64,000 nucleotides of DNA from Saccharum officinarum. Its lineage: Eukaryota > Streptophyta > Magnoliopsida > Poales > Poaceae. A program made the position numbers and the translations under genes. Positions 45,022 to 57,457 of the stretch are shown in pieces; the first letter of the stretch is position 1, and every line of letters starts with the position of its first letter. The DNA is taken from assembly GCA_020631735.1 (NCBI GenBank), contig CM036170.1, forward strand, positions 71,935,737-71,999,736, in the 5' to 3' direction. The notes under the pieces were generated by a model. The model saw only the letters and a program-made list of their open reading frames with translations. It ran no database searches and was not told where the DNA came from.

Positions 45022-46800
45022 TCTGTCGAAGAGGTATGGAGCACCACTGAACAAGTTCAGGCAGTCAAATTTCGATTTTGAGAGTTTGTGGATCTAAGTG
45101 GCGCAATGCCATAAGTTTAAGGGCCTAACTCTATTTACAATGCTAATTAGTTGAGTGGCAATATGGTAGTTGCAATTTTCTTATATTGATTACAAAATAG
45201 TGGAGTATACAATCGTTTTACCTATTTATTAATCACATTTAAGTCTATCCCGTTTATGTTGTATACACCGTTTTAGATGGTTTAAATGGGTTTAACTGCT
45301 CCAACCATTTAATGGACCATTTAGGAACCTACTGTAAATGTATCTCATCTACCGTTTATTTAAACGACACTACCGGCGCCCGGACGTCTGGACGGACGCT
45401 CAAGTCCAGACGCTCATGGCTGCAGTTCGTTCCTACGCCTGACGCCGGCGTATGCTGCTCCCAGGGAACTGTGTCCTCATTTTCGTGCCTTTGTCCGTCC
45501 GCACCCTCTCCACTTTTCCGCCCATGCCCCCTCTGCTTGCTGCACCCACATGTCGCGCAGAGACTGCTTGTGCCCCTGCCACCATCGCCTTCCACTTCTC
45601 GCACCCCGCTGCCGAGCAGCGCTCCATCCCTCCACTCCCCCCTCATGTATGCACGGCGTCCAAGCAATTGCAGCAGCATGCAGTTTGTGGCAGGTGAGTC
45701 ACATTGCAACACGATCTACTTTTGAAACATCCAGATGAAACACTTAAAACATTCATACGAAACAGCTGAAAGACATGCAACAAGCGTGTGAAACACTTGC
45801 AAAAGCACAAGAAAACTCCTGAAAACCATTGCAAACATATGTAACATCCAGATAAAATAGTTGCAATATACGTGTGAAACATATACAAACATCTAAATGA
45901 AACATTTGCAATTAAAGTCTGAAAAAACAGATGAAACATTTAGAACATACACATGAAACATGCGTGTATAGCCACTGCAACATGTGCAACATCACGATCT
46001 ACTTTTGCAATATCAAGATAAAACCCTTGCAACATCTAGATGAAACATCTGAAATACTTGAAACGTAACCTTGCAACATGCGCTACGTAATGTCACCTTA
46101 CTGCTTGAACGAGGTACCTGAGCAGCGCGGGCACACCGGGGAAGGAGAGCGCCGTGACGGCCAAGAGCTTTCACAGGCCGAGGAGGAGGTCGCCGTTGTC
46201 GTCCCCCACGCCGCTGAAGATGTCCGACTCGTCGACCACGCCGACGTCGACGAGGTTCTGGAGGAAGAGTGGGCGCGGCGTGGTGAGGTTCTAGAGGAGA
46301 AATGGGCGTGCCGTGGCGGCAGATGCGGCACGGAGAGGGACGAGGGCGCCGGGCGGAGTGGGGCGGGGCGCCTGATTCGTTGAAGCCGCGATGAGCAAAA
46401 CGAGTGGGGGGATTATGTCGCGGGGTAGAGATAGAAGAGAGAGCATAGATCGACGAAAGCAGACTGATTGCTGTTTGGCATGATGCGCTACGCAAGCCTA
46501 GGAACGGGACATGTCCAGATGCACACGCCTTGAGGGACGCCATAATCATAGCATTAGCCTTATTTAAACGGCATTTGGGTGAACGGTGATTATAGCCTAC
46601 AGTCCTCTCTTTTGTACGCACTATGGCCATGTTCATCTGACTTATAATCCGTCTTATTCAGCTTGTTTTTCAGGTGGAACAGTATTTTTCTCTCATAAAA
46701 AATCAGCCAACAGTGTTTTTCAGCCGGCTTATAATTCCAGCCGAACGGCTCCTATGTAGGCTACGACCACCCTCACGACGCGTGCGTACCAATATGCATT
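45022..46800. other. GC-rich and repeat-like region without a supported gene
   Basis: 45.36-45.70 kb and 46.09-46.40 kb are GC-rich with non-domain open frames. Between them (about 45720-46080) is an imperfect periodic repeat built from TGAAACAT, TGCAACAT and CCAGATGAAAC phrases, roughly every 30 bp. The layout (GC-rich cargo around short repeats) resembles a degraded DNA transposon, and the sequence TTATTTAAACG occurs at both 45356 and 46559. The superfamily is not determined. Confidence 0.4.
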
Positions 46801-46809
46801 ACCAATGTA

Positions 46810-47930
46810 AGGGGTTATTTAGTTGGTAGGTGAAAAGTTTTCAGGTGTCATATTGGATATTTCAAGAAATATCGGAAGGAGTTTTCGGATACTAATAAAA
46901 AATTAATTACATAACCTGCCCGGAAAACGCGAGACGAATTTATTAAGCCTAATTAAGCCATCATTAGCACATGTGTGTTATTATAGCACTTAAGGCTAAT
47001 CATAGACTAATTAGGGCCTTGTTTAGATACACCTAAAAGTTAGAATTTTTTCACTCTCTCTCCATCACATCAATTTTTAGCCGCTTGCATGGAGTATTAA
47101 ATGTTGGTAAAAAAATAACTAATTACATAGTTTAGTTGGAAATCACGAGATGAATCTTTTGAGCCTAGTTGGTCCACGATTGGACAATATGTGTCAAATA
47201 AGATGAAAGTGGTACTGTTCATCGGGTTCAAAAAATTTGCAAACTAAACAAGGCCTAGGCTTAAAAGATTCGTCTCGTAGTTTCGAATCAAACTATGCAA
47301 TTAATTTTTTTTCGTCTACATTTAGTACTTCATGCATGTGTCTAAACATTCGATGTGATGGGATTAAAAATTTTTAGGTGAAAACTGGGAGGTGTTTAGT
47401 TCCTGGGGTGAAAAATTTTGGGGCGTTATATTGGATGTTTCATGGGATGTCGGAAGGGGTATTCGGATACTAATAAAAAACTAATTACATAACTCGTCTA
47501 GAAACTGCGAGACGAATTTATTAAGCCTAATTAATCCATCATTAGCACATGATTATTGTAGCATGATATTTTCAAATCATGGATTAATTAGGCTTAAAAA
47601 ATTCGTCTCGTAAATTTATCGCAATCTATGTAATTAGTTATTTTTTTGTCTACATTTAATATTCTATACATGTGTCAAACATCTGATGTGATGGGACGAA
47701 AAATTTTAGAGAGGCACTAAGGGGGTGAAAAATGTACTGTAGCATGTTTTGACTTTATTTGGCTAATAGTATCTAATCATGGATTACTTCACGACTTTCT
47801 ACCTAACTGTGTAATTAATTTTTTCGTTTATATTTAATAATTCATATATACGCCTCAAGATTTGTTACTATAGTTGTTTTGAAAATTTTTTTTGAGAACT
47901 GAACCGGGCGTAAACAACCCCTGAGTGCCA
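46810..47930. mobile_element. Cluster of related MITEs, nested and in tandem
   Basis: Copies of one AT-rich family lie head to tail and partly inverted. A first runs from about 46813 to 47390, a second from about 47391 to 47730, and a third partial inverted copy from about 47750 to 47925. Shared motifs are TTCGGATACTAATAAAAAA, GAGACGAATTTATTAAGCCT and ACATTTAGTACTTCATGCAT-like phrases. The first copy is itself interrupted by the TIR element at 47015-47255. Outer ends are approximate. Confidence 0.65.
47015..47255. mobile_element. MITE, GGCCTTGTTTAG family, nested
   Basis: Perfect 12-bp TIR GGCCTTGTTTAG / CTAAACAAGGCC, 241 bp, flanked by TAG (47012-47014 and 47256-47258). It is inserted into a relative of its own superfamily. 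TIR and length match the copy at 36384-36628. Confidence 0.85.
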
Positions 47931-48007
47931 GTACGGAAGTACCAACCAGTTCGTGGCTTCGTGCTGTACTAGTTGGAGAAAGTCAGGTGCACTCGGCGGC
48001 CGAACTA

Positions 48008-48381
48008 TGTTAGATAAGTTGATGCAAACTTGTAATTCGTTTGAGAAGTCGTTTAGATAGAATAGAGTCGGTAGGGACCAGCCGTAGTCGAGTCGTGCCT
48101 GGCTACGACACGGTCTGGAGTCCGTCATGAGCACGCCACGGCGCGGCGGGCGCACGGGACAACCATCGCAGTGAAACGATGTTTGTACCCGTCTCGGTGT
48201 GGCGTGTGGAGTCGGGACTGTGTTCCCAGATGTTCTTATATAAATGAACAGAGATATGAACGGGCTGTCACGTTGGCAGTAATATCTTTCGCAAGTTTCA
48301 TCTAATCTAGTTCTAGCTCACGACGCGACTCGCCGTGATCACCACGTCGTCACCGGCGTGTTCTGATTGTTCGGTCTAACA
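48008..48381 (+). repeat. 5' LTR of the second copia element
   Basis: TGTTAGATAAG...GGTCTAACA, with inverted TGTTAGA/TCTAACA ends. A TATATAAA box lies at 48237-48244. Confidence 0.96.
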
Positions 48382-48382
48382 A

Positions 48383-48396
48383 TTGGCATCGGAGCC
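48383..48396 (+). promoter_or_regulatory. Primer binding site, iMet-like
   Basis: TTGGCATCGGAGCC starts two bases after the 5' LTR. It matches the initiator Met tRNA PBS (TGGTATCAGAGC) at 10 of 12 positions. Confidence 0.85.
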
Positions 48397-48508
48397 CCTT
48401 GGTGGCCGGAGGGGACGTGTTGAGTAGAGCAGAAAGGAAGAAGGTGTAGCCGGGCGATTGAGATCGAAGACGTTGAAGCGAACCAAGCCGTGAACAGAAG
48501 CCTTCGTG

Positions 48509-49532
48509 ATGGGTTCCAACAGCGAAAAGGAGCGAGCGTGGAATCAAGCTGCTGGAAATCTGGTATGGCCGATGCTAACTCGTTCCAACTATCAAGAGTG
48601 GTCGGTTCATGTGCAGTGTAACCTCGAGGCTATGTACCTGTGGGATGCGATGGAATCTGACAAGGTAGAGCGCCGGCACGATCGGCTTGCTCTGGGCGCC
48701 ATGCTTCGTGGCGTGCCCCCAGAATTGCACTCAATGTTGTTGAACAAGAAGTCAGCCAAGGAGGCATGGGAGGCTGTCAAATCCATGCGTTTGGGTGCAG
48801 ATAGAGTCAAGGAGGTGAATGCACAGAAGCTCTTAGCCGAGTTTGAAGCTATTACATTCAAATCTGGCGAGACTATCGAAGACTTTGCAGTTAGGATCGG
48901 GAAACTTGCTACTGATCTGAAGGGTCTAGGAGAGACATATGTTGATGATGCTCGTGTTGTCAAGAAGTTCCTCAGGGTGGTGCCACAGAAGTATAATCAG
49001 GTGGCCGTGACCATTGAGATGTTTTGCGACCTAAAAACTCTTTCAGTCGAGGAGCTTGTGGGTCGTCTGCGTGCTGTAGAAGACAGATTCGAGCCCTCAG
49101 TCGAGGAGGTGACAAACAAGCAAGGACAGCTCATGATGACCGAGGATGATTGGGCTGCGAAGCACAAGTCTAGATTGGCAACAGATTCATCATCAGGCAA
49201 AGGCGGTGGTAATAGTCGGTTCCAAAAGAAGAACAAGTCTGGGGCTCGTTCTGGTGCTGGTGGCGGCAACCGTGACTCTCGTGACTCAGGCAACAAGGAG
49301 GGTGCGAATGGTGGTACACCTCGACGCAACGGTCGCTGCAACAAGTGCAAAGTTTATGGCCATTGGGCCAGGGAGTGCAAGAAGTTTCTAAAAGAGCAGA
49401 CAGAAGCAGTTAACCATGCCAATGCCTATGTTGATGCTCAGCCTGCTCTCTTGGTTGCACAGTTATGTAATCTGGTCAGAACGTCAGGGCCTGCTGTTTC
49501 TCGTATGTTCCTGAATCAGGAACGTGTGATTC
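48509..49532 (+). pseudogene. Copia gag, 3' end cut off by LTR insertion
   Basis: ATG at 48509 (MGSNSEKERAWNQAAGN). The DUF4219-like start (LTRSNYQEWSVHVQCNLEA) is followed by a UBN2-type gag domain (LALGAMLRGVPPEL to LSVEELVGRLRAVE), a basic Gly/Ser-rich linker and a CCHC zinc knuckle (CNKCKVYGHWAREC). The frame runs into the nested LTR at 49533 and stops after two codons. The same frame resumes at 54206-54211 beyond the target duplication, so gag and pol were one polyprotein before the insertion. Confidence 0.92.
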
Positions 49533-52500
49533 TGTAACACCCGAGGTGTTTGCCACCGGTTAAGCAGTAGGTTTGAGCTCAAACACGGTATATTAAGTGG
49601 TAATGAAGATGTCAAGGTCAAACCTATGGAAGCGAGCCCCAACCTAAACTTGGATGTTGCACCCTTGCTTTATATATAGGCCATTTTCAAGATATATGCT
49701 TGGGTGGAGTTATTGCAATATCTTCATATGTCTCACCTTAGTACCTATCTATATTGATCCCTAGAAAAGTTTTATGACGTTTGGAATCAAAAAGTCACAT
49801 GAAATGATAAGTTATATGCTTGTTGGAATGACTTTACTAAGTGTTGGAATTGCATTATTAAGTGGATGGAAATATAGGTCATCAACCAAACCTTGCAACC
49901 TTGCCCAAATGACTCTAGATGGACTCTACAACAAAAGTCGTAAAAGGTTCGTGTTGAGCAAATGCCCCAAAAATGCTCCAATTGATCAAAAAGGATAATT
50001 TAAGCTTTATCGTGATCCTAGTTTGGTCAAAGTATAACAGCAGTTTCTATATCAGTTTTGAGGTTGAACCTTAAATGAGAGTTGTAGTTCACTTTATGTA
50101 GAAGAAACATTGTTTAATGGTCAAGAGCTAGTTTGGTCTCTAACCTAGTCAAATAGAGGCTCAAAGATTGGATTAGCTGCTGTTTTTCAGCCTTGGAAAA
50201 TATTCTAAGTCATGGAATTGTGGACTGACATTGACAGGTGGGCACATTGCGTTCTCAAAATTTTGATAAACAAATGAAGTTGGACTCTTTATAAAAGTTG
50301 GAGTGTTTAGAGTGGAGAAGAGCTCAGAGAAGTTTGAATGGATTTGAAGCTCATTTGGACCTTCAAAATTAATTCCCAAAACTGCTAGTTTTATCATACT
50401 CATGGACTTGGACCGGCAAGGACAAGACGGTTGGCACGTCGCGTTCTCGTGTTTTTGCTAAGCAACTCCAGTTGAGCCAAATACCAAAGTTGGAGTAGAT
50501 AATGTGGAGGAGAGTATGCAAAAGGATGACACCAGTTTGACTTAGTTTTGACCTCCGAAAGTGAGTTTCTGCGATCACCATTGTTGTGTTGACACTGCTG
50601 TCTTGGCAACCATTTTACCGCTAATTGGTTGCTCTAATGACCTGAGTGCCTTAATAGAAGTTGTAGAGCAGGCCGAGGTGAGCAAACTTTGTTTTTGGAC
50701 CATGTCCTGATTCAACCCAGATCCAGCCCAAAAGTGCCGCCCACCATGCCCCGTTCGTCGCTCGCCACGTGCTCGACGATTCGCCCACGCGACCGCCATG
50801 CTCGCCGCCGCTGCTCCACGCGTCGTGGGCCCCCCGCTGAAGCCGCCTGCCCCTACCTGCGTAAATGGGGAGCACCAGAGCGCCCTCACTCGCCTCTCTG
50901 CTCGCCCTGCTCTCCTCCTCCCTCGCCCTCTGCGCTGCCCGCGCGCGCCAGAGCACGCCCGCCATGAATGCCGCCGCCGAGCTCGCTGCCGCTGCTACTG
51001 CCTCCACTCCATCCCTCCTCCGTCCGAACCAAGCGCGGCATCACCTTCTCCGTCGTGCGTCGCCCCTCCCGCGCCTCTTCCCTGGCTCCGACCATCGCCG
51101 GAGCGCCGCTGCCGCCATGCCGCTGCCGCCGCCACCGCCGCTGCCGTGGCCGCACCGCCACGGACCGCCTCACGTCGAGCTGGGTAGTCCAGCGGGTGCA
51201 CACGGGCCTCCCGGTACTCCCCCACCACTCCATCACCGCCGACATGCCTCCTCCGGCCGCCATTGATCGTTTCCCCGGCGTCCTCTGTTTTCAAATCGCG
51301 ACCAGGGACCTCGCGGGAGAATTCGACAAAAGTGAAGGGCCTAACTGCACTGTCATAGACTTAGATGAATAGTGCCGAGAGGACTGTTTTGTGATGATTT
51401 TGCAGTAACTTTGAAATTACATAGTAAATCATAGAAAATTCGTAAAATAGCAAATGAGGACTTTTTGGAATCCTTGTGAAATTCTCTATGCATTATATCT
51501 ATAATATAGCATGTTTTAGTTTAAAGTTTTCTCTGTAAAAATGGATTTGTGCAGCTAGGTTTTTAATGCTAGTTGTATTTGTCATTTTCATAACTGTAGA
51601 TCTAGGGCTCCAAATGAAGTGAAAATTTTGTGGCATGCTACTCATGTGATGATTGATATGTGGTAAAAATTTCATGAATTTTGGTTGCCATTTGAGTGAG
51701 TTATTAGTGTATCTTGCTCCCACATGAATTCTTGTAATAACAATTTGTCTTTTTCATAGAGGTTGATAGACATGTCCAAATGGCTTGAAATTTTTACAGT
51801 AGACTACTGGGTGTATATAAGAGCTACTGTAATTTTTATAGATTTTATTATGGACTTTTGTTATATGTTTATTATTTCACCTTGCTATTTAAATAAATTA
51901 AGAAATGCTTTAAAAGAAATTATTTAATGATGACCACTATGCTTTTTGGTGATCATTTAACATGCACTTTATGATGGTTACATTGGTTGTGGCCAAATGT
52001 ATGTTTGGAATGTAAGTTAATATTTATTCTTGCAATTGATGCTTTCCTGGATAGTTTCTGGGACTTTGGTAATTGCACCATGAAAATGATGTTTGCTGAG
52101 AAACATGCTCATAAACAAGTTGTAGATAACTCATTAATCTAGCTTGTGTTAAATTTTAGTGGCATTTGGCCTTATAGTTTATGAGTAATGACTGTTTCAA
52201 GTTGGATTTCAGCAATAGTTGTTCTCTGGAATCTCTGGACCAGATTCTATAATTATGCATGTTTGACTTGGTTAACTTGAGAATCATGCTAAGATGATTA
52301 AAGATGAATTATAGATAATTTCATAAGCTTTCCAGAATGTCTTGTTGCATGGCTATTGGATTTGTATAACTCCAGTTATGATCCAAACATGTAGATGTTG
52401 TTTGCAGTCCAGAAATTGTCAGATGCTAGTCATGGTTGTTTACTCCATGTGTTGCTAAGTGTGGCTTATACCCTTGATGACGGTCAAGTTAAGATACTTG

Positions 52501-54205
52501 TGATCTTGTTAAACTTGTGTTATGCTTAATGTGCTTGCCCTCTTTAATTGATTATGTGATGCATCTTGTGTTACCATTCATCATATTCATACGCATGCAT
52601 CTTGCATCTCATTTAGGTTCGCTAGATGCACCACTTGAAGGATGAGATGTTGAAGCCAAACCCGAAGACGGTGTTTGGTGGAACTATCCCGAAGATGGAA
52701 GTACTCAGCAAGTGTCATCTGACAACTACCGACTTGTGTTGGATCCCAGGCAAGCCCCGGAGCATTTCTCTCCTGGTTTGCAAATAATTTATTATTAACT
52801 TTACTTAATTTGATGCATTACGTTTAGGAGTTGTTTGCAAACGTTGCTGCATTATACCTTGCTTACCTTTGTTATACTATGTCCTTGTTACCCTGGTATC
52901 CGCAGTCGAGTCAATGCTTAGCTTGCTTAGACCGGTAGAAGTCGGGTGATTTTCTGTCACCTACGAGCTATAGGTGGTTACCTGGATCTGTTTGGTTGAC
53001 TATGAAGTCATGGTATAACTAAGTGTGAAATGAATTTGAGACCGGGCGGAAACTTGCAGGGTTTCGGACTGTAGTGTTTTCCGTCTGTGTCGATTAAGGA
53101 CCGTCCGTTGTTGTCCCTCGGGTCATGTTGAACGCATGCCTCACATTTAGCTGGTCGGATAAAGTACCTTCTGACCGCGAAGCTGGGAGATTATTCGGGC
53201 CGAGTGGATTGCCCGCAACGCACTGTACCGGAGCAGTAGTGGCAGGATACAGGGGGCACGATGATAAGGCCAAAGAGCAGTCGGGCGGCCCCCGGGTACA
53301 TGTGGTTCCTGGCAAGCTCGCGACTTTACCTGAATGGTTGACTCGGTGACCAACACCTCACTTTATCGGGTGAGTGAGGTTTGTGTGAGGAATAACTTAC
53401 CAGCTGGTTAATAATCGATTCAAATCGCCATCGTTCACTGGATAGTGAACACTTGACTTGAGCTACTTCATCGTAGTAATATTGATGAATCACTTGGATA
53501 GTTATGTGGAAGATGACATGATAACTATTGTTAATGATCAATGGTAATCCTTACTTGCTTAATTACATGTTACTCTAGCACCAGTGCAAACATAGTTGAC
53601 AGGGTAATAAAGAGTTAATTACTGCATGCTTTTGAAAAGGAATTGTTAAGTTAAAAATGCTTTTCTTGCAAATGAGTCAGCTATCCCACCAGAAAGCCTA
53701 TCATGATTCCTTGGTGTCTTTTATTTCTGGTTTAAGACGGGTAAGTCTGGCTGAGTACATTCGAGTACTCAGGGTTTATCCCACCTTGTTGCAGGTGATG
53801 TTCTCGACCTGTTGATGATGGTGGCTAACCACCGGTGGGCTCGGTGATTCTATACTTACTTCTCATCTATATGCTTTTGTCGGATGATGTCACTATGCTA
53901 GCAATATATTTGGAACTTATATAATTGTAATCATTTGAAAGCTATGTTGTTTTCACTAAGCGGTTTTGAAACCCAAACTTGTACTATTATTTGTTAACCC
54001 CTTTGTAATATTATTTTCGCTGCAACCCGATGTATGTGATGTGTATTTGTTTAATCACGCGATCTTGGTTGTGATGTTGATTTACCGAGGTCTTTCGGGA
54101 CACTCGGCGGACTACCGGGTTTATATGAGTGAAAGTATTGGTGTGTCAACGTGTTAGCGGGGACAACCGTACTTGATCTTGTATAAATTGGGCGGTTCTG
54201 TCACA
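49533..54205. mobile_element. Solo LTR, 4.67 kb, Ty3-like (Tekay/Del-like) appearance
   Basis: Starts TGTAACACCC and ends GGTTCTGTCACA, with the inverted ends TGT/ACA. The 5-bp duplication GATTC lies on both sides (49528-49532 and 54206-54210). No protease, RT or integrase motif is found in any frame. A GC-rich part (about 50.75-51.29 kb) gives open frames on both strands without domains. Very long LTRs that begin TGTAACACCC are typical of chromovirus-type Ty3 elements of grasses. That assignment is inference from length and end sequence. Confidence 0.8.
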
Positions 54206-57200
54206 GATTCCATCCATGTATAAAGAAGGATCGTGGGTGTTAGACATGGGAGCAACAAATCATATGACCGGGTGCAGAGCTTCGCTAACCAATCTGGATG
54301 AATCTGTCAGAGGAGCTGTGAGGTTTGGAGATGGATCCAAGGTTGAGATTTGCGGGATCAGGGCTGTCACGATCGCCAGCAAGAATAGTGATCACAAGGT
54401 GCTCTCAGAGGTGTACTATATACCATCCCTGAGGTGCAATATTGTAAGTCTTGGCCAGCTAGAAGAAGGAGGGTGCCGTGTCGAGATAGACAAGGGTGTC
54501 ATGAAGGTGCTTGAGAGAGAACAGCCAGGGAACAAGAACAGAAGTGTACTCATTCGTGCAGAACGCAGGAATCGACTATACGTGATGCAGGTGAAGATCA
54601 CGTCACATGTATGTTTGATGTCCAAGATGGATGACATCTCGTGGCTTTGGCATGCTCGCTACGGTCATCTGAACTTTAGAGCGCTCCGAGAGCTTGGCAC
54701 AAAGCAGCTGGTTGAGGGGATGCCGATGGTACGCTCTATTGAGCAAATATGTGATGGATGTGCTCTTGGAAAGCAACATAGAACGCCATTCCCAAAAGCA
54801 TCAGTGTATCGTGCATCACAGTGCTTGGAGATGGTACACATCGACCTCTGTGGACAGATCACACCACCTACTCCAGGAGGGAAACAATATTTCTTACTTG
54901 TTGTGGATGACCATAGTCGCTACATGTGGCTTGAGTTGATGGCCACGAAAGATGAAGCCTTCACACATTTCAAAAGATACAAGGTTGCAGCTGAACTGGA
55001 ACTGAATCAGAAGCTCAAGGTTTTCAGATCAGATCGTGGTGGCGAGTTCAATTCAAGAGCAGTGGTGGATTTTTGTCAGGAACATGGCATTAAGCATAAT
55101 ACCACAATAGGATATTCACCACAACAAAATGGTGTCGTTGAAAGGCGAAATCAGACGGTGGTAGAGATGGCAAGATGCTTACTCAAGAGCACGAGAGTTC
55201 CTGCTTGGTTCTGGGGGGAAGCAGTCAAGACGGCGGTGTATATTCTTAATCGAGCACCGAGTAAGAGTCTTCATGATCAAACACCGTTTGAAGCATGGTT
55301 TGGGAGGAAGCCAGGTGTCAAGCATCTCAGAACATTTGGGTGCCAGGCATATGTCAAGGACCGATCTCAGAACACCGTTTGAAGCATGGTCCGGGGATCA
55401 GTAAGTTATCAGACCGATCTATTCCAGGCGTGTTTCTTGGCTATGAGCCAGGAACTAAGGGATATCGGGTGTATGATCCGGTCAAGGACAAGTTAATGAT
55501 CAGTCGAGATGTGATCTTCGATGAGAAGGCAACTTGGAATTGGGAGGGGAGAGAAGCAGGTTCGCTCTCTGAAAATGCAGTGTTGCCCGAAACCTTTCAG
55601 GTGCAGTGTCTTGACGACACTGACGGTTTTCCGACAACAGGATTCGCTTCAAATAACGATGCCAGTTCAGATTCAGGCGGTTGGGGGCCTGATCCAGCTT
55701 CACCTACGGCCTCAATTCAAGTCTCTGGTGGTGGAGGATCCCCGCACACACCTCCACAGCAGCAGATCCAGTGGGCTACTCCACCCACGCATGATGATGA
55801 TTTCTCAGAAGATGCTCCACTCAGATATCGAACTATTCCAGATTTGCTTGAAACAACAGAAGCAATGCAGGATTTTGAATACAGTGGCATTTGTTTGGTC
55901 GCTGCAGAAGAACCAAGATCAGTTGCAGAAGCGTTGTCAGAACAAAACTGGAAGAAGGTGATGGAAGAGGAGATGAAGGCTATTCATGAGAATCAGACAT
56001 GGGTTCCTTGTGTTCTTCCACCTAAGCAAAAGGCCATCGGCCTCAAATGGGTGTTTAAAGTTAAAAAGGACCCAGAAGGGAATGTTGTCAAGCACAAGGC
56101 ACGATTAGTGGCTAAAGGCTATGCTCAGCGTCAGGGAATTGACTTTGATGAAGTTTATGCCCCGGTAGCCAGAATTGAAACTGTAAGAGTTCTACTCGCA
56201 CTAGCAGCTCATGGTGGCTAGGAAGTTCACCACATGGATGTCAAGTCTGCCTTTCTTAATGGAGATTTGACAGAAACAGTGTATGTGCAGCAACCTCCAG
56301 GTTTCATAATTGGTGATTCAGACAAGATGCTAAGATTGAAGAAGGCTTTGTATGGTCTTAGACAGGCACCTCGAGCATGGAATGCAAAGCTTGACAAAGA
56401 GATGATTGCTCTAGGATTTGAAAGGAGCAAGTTGGAACACGCTGTTTACAGAAGGAACGGTGGAATTTTTTTTTTAATTGTTGGAGTTTATGTTGATGAT
56501 CTCATAATATCTGGACCTTCAGTACAAGATATTTTTAGGTTCAAGACAGAGATGAGAAGGAAATTCAACATGAGTGATTTGGGGCTTCTCAGTTACTATC
56601 TTGGGATAGAAGTCAATCAAGGAGAAGGGAAAATCACTTTGAGTCAGAGTGCTTATGCTCAGAAGATCTTGGAGAATGCTAACATGATGAATTGTAATTC
56701 ATGTGATACTCCAATGGAGTGCAGATTCAAACTCAACAAGCTAAAAGGAGAAGATGTCGTTGATCCAACAGGGTATAGAAGTCTGATCGGGAGTCTCAGG
56801 TACATAGTGAACACAAGACCAGACTTGGCCTACGCCGTTGGAGTAGTCGGTAGATACATGGAAGCACCAGGAAGAGAACACTGGGTTGCAGTCAAGCGTA
56901 TTCTACGGTATTTGAAGGGAACAGTAGACTATGGCTGTGTTTATGCAAGAGGAGGGGAGCTACCGCCCATGCTACTGGGTTATAGTGATAGCGACTATGC
57001 CGAAGATGTCGAAGACAGGAGAAGCACTTCTGGTGCTGTCTATTTCCTTGGCAGAAGCTTGGTGACATGGTCGTCACAAAAGCAGAAGATCGTCGCGCTC
57101 TCATCTTGTGAAGCGGAATACGTTGCGGCTACAGCAGCAGCTTGCCAGGGTATCTGGCTGAGCCGACTCATATCTGATATGTTGGGAACGAAAGAAGCGA

Positions 57201-57448
57201 CAGTAAAGCTCCTCATGGACAATATGTCTGCAATTGCTCTTAGCAAAAATCCAGTGCATCACGGGAGAAGTAAACACATAGACACAAAGTATCATTTTCT
57301 TCGTGAATGCATAGAGGATGGCAAGGTGGAGGTAGATCACATTGGCACATCAGATCAGCTGGCAGATATCTTCACGAAGTCGCTGGGAAAAGTCAAGTTC
57401 ATCGAATTGAGGAGTGCTTTAGGTGTCGTAGGAGTGCATCAATCTTAG
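54206..57448 (+). pseudogene. Copia pol: protease, integrase, RT, RNase H; three lesions
   Basis: Protease start SWVLDMGATNHMTG has DMG where the active site needs D-T/S-G. Integrase follows with the HHCC (HARYGHLN...CDGCALGKQ) and DDE core motifs (MVHIDLCG, VVDDHSRYMW, YSPQQNGVVERRN). At about 55380 the frame is lost in a region that repeats a 19-bp piece of the sequence about 95 bp upstream (ACACCGTTTGAAGCATGGT at 55279 and 55374). RT then continues in another frame ([13 protein letters not shown]), meets a TAG at 56219-56221 where the family usually has a Trp or similar residue, and resumes at once ([27 protein letters not shown]). RNase H follows (GYSDSDYAED, SSCEAEYVAA, KHIDTKYHFLRE, LADIFTKSL) to a TAG at 57446. 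Confidence 0.93.
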
Positions 57449-57457
57449 GTGGTGATT

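Noticed and set aside
50575..51372. Several 90-135-codon frames in GC-rich sequence
   Set aside because: They overlap on both strands within the solo LTR and show no domain.
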